A stretch of 36,192 nucleotides of DNA. Source: Pseudomonadota bacterium (lineage in GTDB: Bacteria > Pseudomonadota > Alphaproteobacteria > Rhizobiales > Devosiaceae). Below, piece by piece: positions 28,950-36,192 of the stretch. Within the stretch, counting starts at the first letter, position 1. Each line of letters begins with the position of its first letter. The notes under the pieces were generated by a model. That model was not told the DNA's origin. It worked only from the letters and a program-made list of their open reading frames with translations, and did no database searches. The translations under genes and the position numbers were made by a program. The DNA lies in the NCBI GenBank assembly GCA_023393475.1, contig JAEWLC010000010.1, positions 1 through 36,192 of the forward strand, written 5' to 3'.

Positions 28950-29953
28950 TGGATCTGCACTTTCGTGGCCGGCTTGCCGGCCAGCCGCCGTGCCATCCGG
29001 GTGGTACGTGCCGATAGTGCGGCCTTCAACCCGAAGGGCAGGCTTGGCAGGCCGCGGCTCCGTCTTCCCCGCATCCTGTCCACCGTCTCGAGGAGCCTGA
29101 TCCAGGGGGGCGTCGCAACCGCTTCGAGTTTCTCACGCAGCGTGGCGGGCAGGGGCTCCTGCCTCCAGGCGAAGTAGGCTTCGTATTCCTCGGGGGTTTC
29201 CATCAGGTGCCGGAGGTAGTCCGCCAGCCCCGCTGGGCCGCCATGCGCCTCGGCGTCGATATAGGAGTGCGGCGGCGCAAACTCGGCAGCGTTCGGCGCG
29301 CCGCGATAGACCGGAACCGTCCCCACCAATAGCGGGTCGAACAGCTTCTCCGTGATATAGTCGGGCGCCCGGGAGTTTTCGAGCGAGAGGCAGAAGCTGT
29401 AGCGCGCGATGGTATCGAGCTTGCTCGGCCGTCCCGTGTCGTTGGCAAGGTTCCGGGTGCGGAGCACGCGGCCGTAGGAATCGACCGGAATCTGTCGCAT
29501 CACGGCGCCGGCGAACGCGTTGCGTCCGCACTCGTCGATCAACGCCGACTGAAACATGACGAGCGAGGCAGGTTCGGTCTTCTGCCGTGGCGCCAACTCT
29601 TGCGCCGCCTGCCATTGCGACAGGCCGGGCAGGTAGGGCCACCAGATATCGGCCGACCGCTCATAGGTGAGCCTCAGGTCGAAATGGCGCAGGAAATCGG
29701 GATCGGACATGCGCGGGTAGTTGACCGTGCTCTCCAACGACCACAGCGCCCATAGCTGGCCGGGATATTTCGGCGTGTCGTGCAGCTGGCTCGCGCGCCA
29801 GTCCGGCACATGGAATACGACGGCATCGGCCTCGGCGATCCTGCTCGCATCGGCCGTGAAATGGCTGCGCAGTGCTTCGGGCACGCCTTCTAGGGATACC
29901 GGTCCCCGGAAGTAGGGGGTGCGTAGCAGTATCAAGGGAGCAGAATCGGTCAA
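28946..29953 (-). CDS. GT10-family (alpha-1,3-fucosyltransferase-like) glycosyltransferase
   Basis: The 335-residue product carries the GT10 C-terminal signature at 185-218: YSFCLSLENS, then D-Y-I-T-E-K-L-F-D-P-L-L-V-G-T-V-P-V-Y-R-G. That block binds GDP-fucose in known members. The N-terminal half (W-A-L-W-S-L-E-S near 68-75) matches bacterial members of the family. The start is TTG 29953, with AAGGA about 11 bases upstream; no ATG lies nearby. The gene is the first of a two-gene minus-strand unit with the nucleotidyltransferase. Fucose or a related 6-deoxy sugar as donor is inferred from the family; the acceptor is unknown. Confidence 0.87.
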   Translation of the reverse strand: MTDSAPLILLRTPYFRGPVSLEGVPEALRSHFTADASRIAEADAVVFHVPDWRASQLHDTPKYPGQLWALWSLESTVNYPRMSDPDFLRHFDLRLTYERSADIWWPYLPGLSQWQAAQELAPRQKTEPASLVMFQSALIDECGRNAFAGAVMRQIPVDSYGRVLRTRNLANDTGRPSKLDTIARYSFCLSLENSRAPDYITEKLFDPLLVGTVPVYRGAPNAAEFAPPHSYIDAEAHGGPAGLADYLRHLMETPEEYEAYFAWRQEPLPATLREKLEAVATPPWIRLLETVDRMRGRRSRGLPSLPFGLKAALSARTTRMARRLAGKPATKVQIQ

Positions 29954-30005
29954 ACCAGTGCTCGTCCTTCGGTGCGGCCCCGCGCCCCGTCGTCGGGCGA
30001 TGCCG

Positions 30006-30524
30006 CTATCTCGAGAACGGAACAGACGCGGTCAATACCTGGCCGGAGTTGTTGAACTCGACCTCGAAGTTCACGGTGATCGAGTCACCGATCAGGTTGA
30101 TCTGCGAGCCGATGCGAACGTCGTTGCCGCCCCGGTCGACCTGCTTTTCCGTAAGGTCGAAGCTGATCGTGTCACCCTTCTGGCGCCCGACGGCGGTCCC
30201 GGTGAAGCCGGCATTCGAACTCATCACGGCCTGGTAGCGCCGCGCGACGTCGTCAAATGCGATCGTGCCGTTCACCGAGAGGTTCATGCTGACGAGCGTG
30301 CAGCGTCCGGCATAGTTGATCTTGGACTGGTTGCCCTTGGAGATGGCGAGACGGCAACGGAAGGGTTCGGGTGCTTCTCCCCCGACCAGCGCCCCCTGAC
30401 CGCGCCAATCGCCCATATAGGACATCAGCAGGTCCAGTTCAGCCGGCGCAGCCGTCGCCGGAGATGCGAGTGGAGCTGCCAGGACGACCGTCAGCAGCGC
30501 TGCCCTAGTGATGCCGTTCCACAT
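30006..30524 (-). CDS. Small secreted beta-rich protein of unknown function
   Basis: The 172-residue product has a signal peptide of about 25 residues (ALLTVVLAAPLASPATA) and a mature part of alternating strands starting with L-L-M-S-Y-M-G-D-W-R-G-Q-G. A G-D-W-x-G-x-G start followed by repeated strand pairs looks like a lipocalin-like or calycin-like barrel, but no family is recognised with certainty. A cysteine pair (near 58 and 76) might form a disulfide. The ATG at 30524 has GGAG 9 bases upstream. It is divergent from the ABC exporter genes and lies 52 bases from the GT10 start on the same strand, so it may be the first gene of that transcript. Confidence 0.72.
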   Translation of the reverse strand: MWNGITRAALLTVVLAAPLASPATAAPAELDLLMSYMGDWRGQGALVGGEAPEPFRCRLAISKGNQSKINYAGRCTLVSMNLSVNGTIAFDDVARRYQAVMSSNAGFTGTAVGRQKGDTISFDLTEKQVDRGGNDVRIGSQINLIGDSITVNFEVEFNNSGQVLTASVPFSR

Positions 30525-30685
30525 ACCATTCCGCTCCGAATGCCCACGGTGTCCCCGGAGTATAGGGAAACCGCACAGTTCCACTTTGACTTGCCGCATT
30601 GGCAATGTCAGACCTCGCAATGTCCGTCGAGTCTTGACACGACGACTCTTCTTCCTCGTTTCCCTCTGTCCGGCAAGTCCCTCGG
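30525..30685. promoter_or_regulatory. Divergent gap with candidate promoter
   Basis: This 161-base gap separates the secreted-protein gene from the exporter genes. A TTGACA hexamer at about 30635-30640 could be a plus-strand -35 element, but no good -10 lies at proper spacing. The segment is less GC-rich than its surroundings. No other signal was recognised. Confidence 0.3.
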
Positions 30686-31429
30686 ATGATGCGTACTGAA
30701 AATTCTGCCGGTGAGGGCCTCTCCCCACAAGATACTCCGATTGTATCGGTTGTGGGCGTCGACTACACGCTCGATATCGCGGGGCGCCCGCTTCAGATCC
30801 TCAAGCATGTCGGTCTCGAGGTCGCACCGGCCCAGGTCGCCGCAATCGTCGGCCCCTCGGGCAGCGGCAAGACCTCGCTGCTGATGTTGCTCGCCGGGCT
30901 GGAGCGCCCCACCGGAGGAGACGTCGTCGTCGCGGGTCAGCGCCTCAACGATCTCAGCGAGGACGAACTGGCGCTGTTCAGGCGAAATAACCTCGGCATC
31001 GTCTTTCAGAGCTTCCATCTGATCCCATCCCTGTCTGCGCTCGACAATGTCGGCCTGGCGCTTGAGATCGCTTCTCCTGGCCTCAGCCTCGCGGAAACCC
31101 GATCGGCTGCCGCGGCCGCGCTGACCGCCGTGGGGCTTGGCGACCGGCTGGGACACCGCCCCTCGGCACTGTCCGGCGGCGAACAGCAGCGCGTCGGGCT
31201 CGCACGGGCAATGATTACCGAACCCAAGCTGCTGCTTGCGGACGAACCGACCGGAAACCTCGACCAGGCCTCGGGAGCCGTGGTGGTCGACCTGATGTTC
31301 GATCTTGCCCGCCGGCGAAGGACCGCGGTTGTGCTGGTCACCCATGACCAAAGCCTCGCTGCACGCGCCGACCGCGTTTTCTCGATGACCCGGGGAGAGC
31401 TGGTCGAGACGACCGGAGTGCGCGGTTGA
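30686..31429 (+). CDS. ABC transporter ATPase, LolD/MacB/YbbA type
   Basis: The 247-residue product has Walker A GPSGSGKT (56-63), the Q-loop in IVFQSFHLIPSLSALDNV, signature LSGGEQQRV and Walker B LLLADEPTGNLD, which is the sub-class that partners FtsX-like permeases. The first 20 residues are an extra unconserved tail. Two adjacent ATG codons (30686 and 30689) are possible starts and neither has a strong ribosome site. The stop overlaps the permease start (TGATG), so the two form a transporter. The YbbA-YbbP type is the nearest match by layout; substrate is unknown. Confidence 0.92.
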   Translation: MMRTENSAGEGLSPQDTPIVSVVGVDYTLDIAGRPLQILKHVGLEVAPAQVAAIVGPSGSGKTSLLMLLAGLERPTGGDVVVAGQRLNDLSEDELALFRRNNLGIVFQSFHLIPSLSALDNVGLALEIASPGLSLAETRSAAAAALTAVGLGDRLGHRPSALSGGEQQRVGLARAMITEPKLLLADEPTGNLDQASGAVVVDLMFDLARRRRTAVVLVTHDQSLAARADRVFSMTRGELVETTGVRG

Positions 31430-33978
31430 TGGGTGGCCTGCTGAAGGCGGTTCGCATCGGCCTCCTGGACATGCGCGGCGACTTCCGCCGCTTCGCGCTG
31501 CTCATTGCCTGCCTCGCGGTCGGTACCGCCCTCATCGCAGGGGTCAGTTCGGTGGGAGCGAGCATCAGGCAGGCGGTCGAACAGGACGCGGCGCTGCTGA
31601 TGGGCGGCGACGTCGAGGTCTCGCGCACCGATCGTGTGGCAACCGCGGACGAACTGGCCCGGCTCCAGAGCTTCGGCAAGGTTGCCAACGTCGTCGATAC
31701 CAACGTGCGCGCGAAGGTCGACGATCGCGATGCCTTCGTCGACCTGATCTCTGTGGGCCCCGAGTATCCACTTCTCGGGCGGGTCGCCAGTCCGGCGCTC
31801 GCGGGCGGCGGTTCGGCATTCGAACTGCTCTCCTTCCGCGACGGGCGGTTCGGCGCGCTCGTAAGCCCGGTGATGCTCGACCAGCTCGGCATCGGCGTGG
31901 GTGACGACGTTCAGCTCGGCGGCACCCCGATCGAGGTGCGTGGGGTTCTGGACGGGCTGCCCGATGGGGCCATCCGCGGCTTCCGCCTCGGCTTGCCGGC
32001 TGTCATCTCGACTGAGGCACTGGCGGTGCTGTCCGACCGTACCTCGCCGCTGCCGGGGCTTGGTTCCTATTTCCGCTACAAGGTTCTGCTCGACCAGCTC
32101 GAGCCCGAACCCGGCAAGGCCGCAATCGAAGCGGTCTTCGCCGAAGCGGGCTGGACGGTGCGCTCGGCCCGCGACGGGCTGGGCCCGATGGTGCACTACT
32201 ACGACCTGTTCATGCGTTTCCTCGTGATTGTCGGCCTCGCTTCGCTGCTGATTGGTGGCGTCAGCGTGTGGACCAGTATCTCGGCCTATGTCGCGGAACG
32301 CTCCAACGTCATCGCCGTGCTCCGCAGCATGGGCGCCACGCGGACGAGGGTGTTCATCCACTTCTTCACGCAGGTGGCCGCGCTGGCCGCGATCGGCGTG
32401 TCCATCGGGCTAGCCGTGGGCGCGGGCATTGCACTCCTTGCCGTGCCGATAGTCGGTGGTGCCGTGGGCATAACCCTGCCGCCGGGCCTCCACGCCGGAC
32501 CGCTGCTGATGGCGGCAGGAGTCGGGGCTCTGACGGCCTTTGCCTTTTCCTACCTTCCGCTGCAGCAGGCGCAGGGCATCCGGCCCGTGACGCTGTTCCG
32601 CGCCAAGGGGCTGGCGGCGCCGCCGATTGACTGGGGCTCCTTGCTCCGCTCCTTCGAGATCGTGCCGCTGCTGCTGGCGGTCGTCGCCTTCATCTGGCTG
32701 TCTATCCTGATGACCGGCGATCTGGTGCTGGTTGCGGCATTCACCGTAGTGAGCGCCGTGGCGGTTCTTCTCTTCCGGCTCGCCATCGCGGGGGTACGCA
32801 AGCTGCTCGCTCATGTGCCCGAGCCATCCAACAACATGTTCCGCTATGCCTTGCGCGGCATTACCGGCCATGGTTCGAACGCACCCTCGATCGTCGTTTC
32901 GGTCGGCATGGCGCTTTCCATGCTCGTCATGGTGCTGGTGCTCGAGGTGAACCTGCGCAACGAGTATCTCGGCGCCTCCGTCTTCGACGCCCCTACCGTC
33001 GTGGCATCGGACCTGTTCGACGACGAAGTCGCCTCCCTGCAGGCGATGCAGGACGAAGGCGGGGAAGTTCGCACGTTCACCGCCACGCCCATGCTGCGGG
33101 GTGAACTGACGAGGATCAACGACCAGCCGGTCACCGCGCAGCGCGCTCGCGGATCCGAGGCACTGTTCCTGCTGTCGGGCGAGGTGCCCATCACCTATCG
33201 GGAGCAGCTGCCGTCGAGCTCGAAGGTGGTCGAGGGACGCTGGTGGGCAGCTGGCTACGAAGGCGCGCCCCTCCTGTCGCTGCATGAGAGCCTTCGGTCG
33301 GGGCTGGGCGTGAACCTTGGCGACCGGCTGACCTTCAACGTCTTTGGCGATGAGATCACTGCCGAGGTCAGCAACTTTCGCGAGTACTCCTGGCAGGGCG
33401 GCATGGACTTCCTCGCGACGTTCTCGCCGGGCGTCCTCGAGAACTACCCCTCGACGCTGCTCGCCGCGGTGACCGCACCGCCGGGCCTCGAGCAGGCGCT
33501 CGAGCGCAAGCTCGCGACCGCACTTCCGGACGTGCGTTTCATCGCTATCGGCGAGACCCTAGGAATGATCACAGCAGCGCTGGGTCAGCTATCGCTTGCC
33601 GCCTCGCTGGTGGGCGGCCTTACCGTCGGCAACGGCTTGCTTGTGCTGCTCGGCAGCCTGGCGGCCGGCCAGCAGCAGCGCCAGGCCGATGCCGTCATAA
33701 ATCGGGTGCTTGGCGCGACGGGGCTTGAGGTCGTCACCGTGACGATCCTGCAGTATGCTCTGCTTGCTGCCTTTGCCGCCGTGCTGGCGACGCTGATCGG
33801 TATTGCCCTGGCGTACGTGCTGACGGCAGTGCTGCTCGACGTCGAGTTCTCAGCCAACCCGCTGACCGTCGTGGCCGTGAACGTCGGTGCGGTTCTGCTG
33901 ACCGGTCTCCTCGGCGCCGCGGCGATCCGTAGAGCCTTCTCGCCGCGGCTGGCCCTGCTGATCAGGGCAATGAGCTAG
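31429..33978 (+). CDS. FtsX-like ABC permease, YbbP type
   Basis: The 849-residue product has an N-terminal transmembrane helix (about residues 21-40), a periplasmic domain, a first FtsX-type block of helices (about 255-410, with V-W-T-S-I-S-A-Y-V-A-E-R and R-S-M-G-A-T-R), further helices, a second periplasmic domain and a second FtsX block at the C-terminus (about 700-845, with I-N-R-V-L-G-A-T-G). This duplicated layout is typical of YbbP, predicted to move lipids or acyl substrates out of the membrane. The ATG at 31429 overlaps the ATPase stop. Its stop shares CTAG with the convergent MBL gene. It might export the product of the glycan/peptide locus, but that is speculation. Confidence 0.9.
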   Translation: MGGLLKAVRIGLLDMRGDFRRFALLIACLAVGTALIAGVSSVGASIRQAVEQDAALLMGGDVEVSRTDRVATADELARLQSFGKVANVVDTNVRAKVDDRDAFVDLISVGPEYPLLGRVASPALAGGGSAFELLSFRDGRFGALVSPVMLDQLGIGVGDDVQLGGTPIEVRGVLDGLPDGAIRGFRLGLPAVISTEALAVLSDRTSPLPGLGSYFRYKVLLDQLEPEPGKAAIEAVFAEAGWTVRSARDGLGPMVHYYDLFMRFLVIVGLASLLIGGVSVWTSISAYVAERSNVIAVLRSMGATRTRVFIHFFTQVAALAAIGVSIGLAVGAGIALLAVPIVGGAVGITLPPGLHAGPLLMAAGVGALTAFAFSYLPLQQAQGIRPVTLFRAKGLAAPPIDWGSLLRSFEIVPLLLAVVAFIWLSILMTGDLVLVAAFTVVSAVAVLLFRLAIAGVRKLLAHVPEPSNNMFRYALRGITGHGSNAPSIVVSVGMALSMLVMVLVLEVNLRNEYLGASVFDAPTVVASDLFDDEVASLQAMQDEGGEVRTFTATPMLRGELTRINDQPVTAQRARGSEALFLLSGEVPITYREQLPSSSKVVEGRWWAAGYEGAPLLSLHESLRSGLGVNLGDRLTFNVFGDEITAEVSNFREYSWQGGMDFLATFSPGVLENYPSTLLAAVTAPPGLEQALERKLATALPDVRFIAIGETLGMITAALGQLSLAASLVGGLTVGNGLLVLLGSLAAGQQQRQADAVINRVLGATGLEVVTVTILQYALLAAFAAVLATLIGIALAYVLTAVLLDVEFSANPLTVVAVNVGAVLLTGLLGAAAIRRAFSPRLALLIRAMS

Positions 33979-34862
33979 CCCTCGAGCTCCAGCATCTGCG
34001 CCACGTTGTGCCGATGCACGGGCTCGTAGGCGGGGTAGTAGTCGATGGCTCCGGTCGCGAGGGCCTCGCGCGCGAACATCTGCAGGTCCTGTTGTCCCAG
34101 CCCTGGCTCGTCGGGGATTCGCTGGAGCTTTTCGACGTAGAGCCGCGTCGCCTCGATGAACTCGCGCGGATAACCGCCGGCCGCGATGCGTTCTGGCGAG
34201 CCGTGATTGGGCAGGATCTTCTCGAACTTCCATGTCGACAGACGCTCGAGGTCGGAGAGGTGGAAGGCCAGCCGCTCGGGCTCAGTGACGTAGGTGCAAG
34301 TGTCCTCAAGGGTGTCGCCCGCGAAAAACAGCCCCTGCGCCGGCAGCAGCATGACGGTCTCGTCGTAGCTGTGGATGTCGAGCTGACGTAGTTCCACGAC
34401 GGTAGAGCCGACCTTCAGCCGCATCTGGTTCTCGAAGACGCGGTTAGGGGGAATGATCGGCTTGATCGGCGGGTCGTTCGTTTCGAGCCACTCGCGATTG
34501 GCCTCGAGGGCGGCGATGGTCAGGGCATTGCCGATTATCTCGCAATCGGCGAAGGCCTCGTTCCCTGCGACATGGTCGGTGTGCCAGTGGCTCTGCACCA
34601 CCCTCATGCGGGTGACGCCCATGTCGGTGAGCGTCTTGCGGATCATCCGGGCATGCGTAAGCGACATATGCGTGTCGTAGACCAGCGCCTCGTCGCCCTC
34701 GACGATGGCATAGGAAGCGGTGCCCAGTGTGAAGGCGCCGTCATCGAGCCAGTTCGGCTCCGGCGAGTGGGCGCGGACGCCGGGAATGCGGCCGTCGTAA
34801 AAGGCCAGCACGTTGGGATAGGGGCGCAACACCTTCATGGTGGAGCCCAGTTCGAACGTCAT
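33975..34862 (-). CDS. Metallo-beta-lactamase-fold hydrolase
   Basis: The 295-residue product has the MBL metal site HWHTDH (92-97), a later histidine in I-H-S-Y-D-E-T-V, an aspartate in F-F-A-G-D-T-L-E-D, and a final histidine in L-P-N-H-G-S. All zinc ligands are therefore present. There is no signal peptide. The ATG at 34862 has GGAG 8 bases upstream; an upstream GTG at 34880 overlaps the previous stop and is an alternative. Together with the DUF1684 gene and the peptide ABC ATPase it forms a short minus-strand operon. Substrate is unknown; thioester, lactone or peptide hydrolysis are possible. Confidence 0.88.
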   Translation of the reverse strand: MTFELGSTMKVLRPYPNVLAFYDGRIPGVRAHSPEPNWLDDGAFTLGTASYAIVEGDEALVYDTHMSLTHARMIRKTLTDMGVTRMRVVQSHWHTDHVAGNEAFADCEIIGNALTIAALEANREWLETNDPPIKPIIPPNRVFENQMRLKVGSTVVELRQLDIHSYDETVMLLPAQGLFFAGDTLEDTCTYVTEPERLAFHLSDLERLSTWKFEKILPNHGSPERIAAGGYPREFIEATRLYVEKLQRIPDEPGLGQQDLQMFAREALATGAIDYYPAYEPVHRHNVAQMLELEG

Positions 34863-34876
34863 CCGCGTCACTCCAC

Positions 34877-35665
34877 TCACGGCATTTCCACACGCTTCTC
34901 GCCGGCCTCGATGCGGAAGGGCAGGACGTTCTGAGGCGGGGGGAGGGGGCAGACGGCGTGTTCGGTGAAGGCGCAGGGCGGGTTGATGGCCTTGTTGAAG
35001 TCGAGGACGATAGTGTTCCCGGTTACGTCCTCGCCATAGACGAAGCGGCAGGCGCCATAGGTCGAGTCCTTTGACGTCAGATCGCGGATGACGAACTGCG
35101 GAGCTTCGGGCGTGCCGTGGGTGGCTATAAGCTCGTAGGTCTGGCCCTCGTGAGTGAACACCGCCTTGTGGGTGGCCACCACGTCGGTTGGGATGTTGTG
35201 CGAGGTGTTGACGGTCAGCTCCTGCTCGAACGGCACCCAGTCGGCAACGATGCGCCAGGACGGCTGGGTGGGGAAATACTCGATGCCGGGGAACCGGGCC
35301 GGTGCATCCGACGCCTTGTCGCGGACGCGCAGGGCATTCTCGCCGTTCATCGTCGTCACTTCGAGCAGCAGGTTACCGACGTCGAACTGCGGCGGCTTGT
35401 ACTTGTTGAGCTCGAGGCGCTTCGGCTGGCCGCCCTCCGCGGGGGCAAAGGTGACGCCGGTTTCGTCCTCGGTGATGGTGCCGACCTGGGCGGGCCCTGC
35501 CGAAAGCACTATGTCGTTGTCTGCGGCGCTGCCGACCGTGGCCGATCCGGGTTCGAGCCAGTATCGCCCGATGATGTTGAGCCAGCCATTCGCCGCCTTG
35601 AGGTTGGTCAGGCGGCGCACCTTCCAGGCGTCGAGCGAGGCGGAATAGTCGGTCTGGGTCGTCAT
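34877..35665 (-). CDS. DUF1684-domain protein
   Basis: The 262-residue product matches DUF1684: start W-K-x-x-R-L-x-x-L and G-W-L-N-I-I-G-R-Y-W-L, F-P-G-I-E-Y-F-P near 125-132, and the C-terminal block Y-G-A-C-R-F-V-Y, then D-F-N-K-A-I-N-P-P-C-A-F, then C-P-L-P-P-P-Q-N. Function is unknown. No signal peptide is visible, so it is cytoplasmic. AAGGA lies a few bases before the ATG at 35665. It follows the dipeptide-type ABC ATPase by 19 bases, and its stop is close to the MBL-fold start. Co-transcription suggests a role after uptake of a peptide-like substrate (inference). Confidence 0.9.
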   Translation of the reverse strand: MTTQTDYSASLDAWKVRRLTNLKAANGWLNIIGRYWLEPGSATVGSAADNDIVLSAGPAQVGTITEDETGVTFAPAEGGQPKRLELNKYKPPQFDVGNLLLEVTTMNGENALRVRDKASDAPARFPGIEYFPTQPSWRIVADWVPFEQELTVNTSHNIPTDVVATHKAVFTHEGQTYELIATHGTPEAPQFVIRDLTSKDSTYGACRFVYGEDVTGNTIVLDFNKAINPPCAFTEHAVCPLPPPQNVLPFRIEAGEKRVEMP

Positions 35666-35684
35666 GGATCAGTCCTTGGATCGG

Positions 35685-36192
<508 letters not shown>

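Overview
The window reads as about 36 kb of a GC-rich alphaproteobacterial chromosome, probably a member of the Hyphomicrobiales. The order is suggested by rhizobial-style napEDABC and nirK-nirV genes, a Liv-type ABC transporter fused to hydroxyproline catabolism, GC-rich codon use and very tight gene packing. Genus is not determinable from the sequence alone; a Devosia-like organism is only a guess. No rRNA, tRNA, insertion sequence, CRISPR array or phage gene was seen. There is no gene-free stretch longer than about 225 bases; the largest gap is the nirK/pseudoazurin promoter region at 1869-2090.

Region 1 (1-9175) is a nitrate/nitrite respiration island. It holds nirV (cut by the window edge) and nirK on the minus strand, a divergent pseudoazurin, an NnrR/DNR-type Crp-Fnr regulator, a small DUF1858 protein, nnrS, and a minus-strand napEDABC operon. 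Three Fnr/NNR-type boxes (TTGA-N6-TCAA) lie exactly in the promoter gaps: between nirK and pseudoazurin, in front of the regulator gene, and in front of napE. Electrons would pass from quinol through NapC to NapBA, and nitrite would be reduced by NirK fed by pseudoazurin. NO reductase and N2O reductase genes are not in the window.

Region 2 (9176-20913) is a ten-gene minus-strand operon for uptake and breakdown of hydroxyprolines, with a divergent GntR/FCD regulator. In transcription order it is livK, livH, livM, livG, livF, DapA-family deaminase, FAD D-hydroxyproline dehydrogenase, 4-hydroxyproline 2-epimerase, an enolase-superfamily cis-3-hydroxyproline dehydratase, a proline-racemase-family trans-3-hydroxyproline dehydratase, and an Ldh2-family pyrroline-2-carboxylate reductase. 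The set covers trans-4-, trans-3- and cis-3-hydroxy-L-proline. The ketoglutarate-semialdehyde dehydrogenase that would finish the 4-hydroxyproline branch is missing from the window.

Region 3 (20910-29953) is the most unusual part. It contains six glycan/methyl-transfer genes (FkbM methyltransferase, GT62/Anp1-like, GT71/MNN1-like, GT4, GT2 with TPR-like tail, GT10 fucosyltransferase-like). They surround a compact module of a PqqD-like peptide-binding protein, an HPr-kinase-like P-loop protein and a previously uncalled 59-residue peptide ending in Asn-Val-Ser. A nucleotidyltransferase completes the set. PqqD-like protein, HprK-like kinase, nucleotidyltransferase and a short peptide with a C-terminal serine are the tailoring parts known from phosphorylated/glycosylated lasso peptides, but the lasso cyclase and protease are absent. 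This suggests an undescribed peptide-linked glycan or phospho-glycosylated RiPP system.

Region 4 (30006-36192) has a small secreted protein, an ABC exporter of the YbbA/YbbP type, and a minus-strand group of metallo-beta-lactamase-fold protein, DUF1684 protein and the C-terminal part of a dipeptide/oligopeptide ABC ATPase. Throughout, genes overlap by start/stop codons (ATGA, GTGA, TTGA), non-ATG starts are frequent, and tail-to-tail gene pairs abut or overlap.
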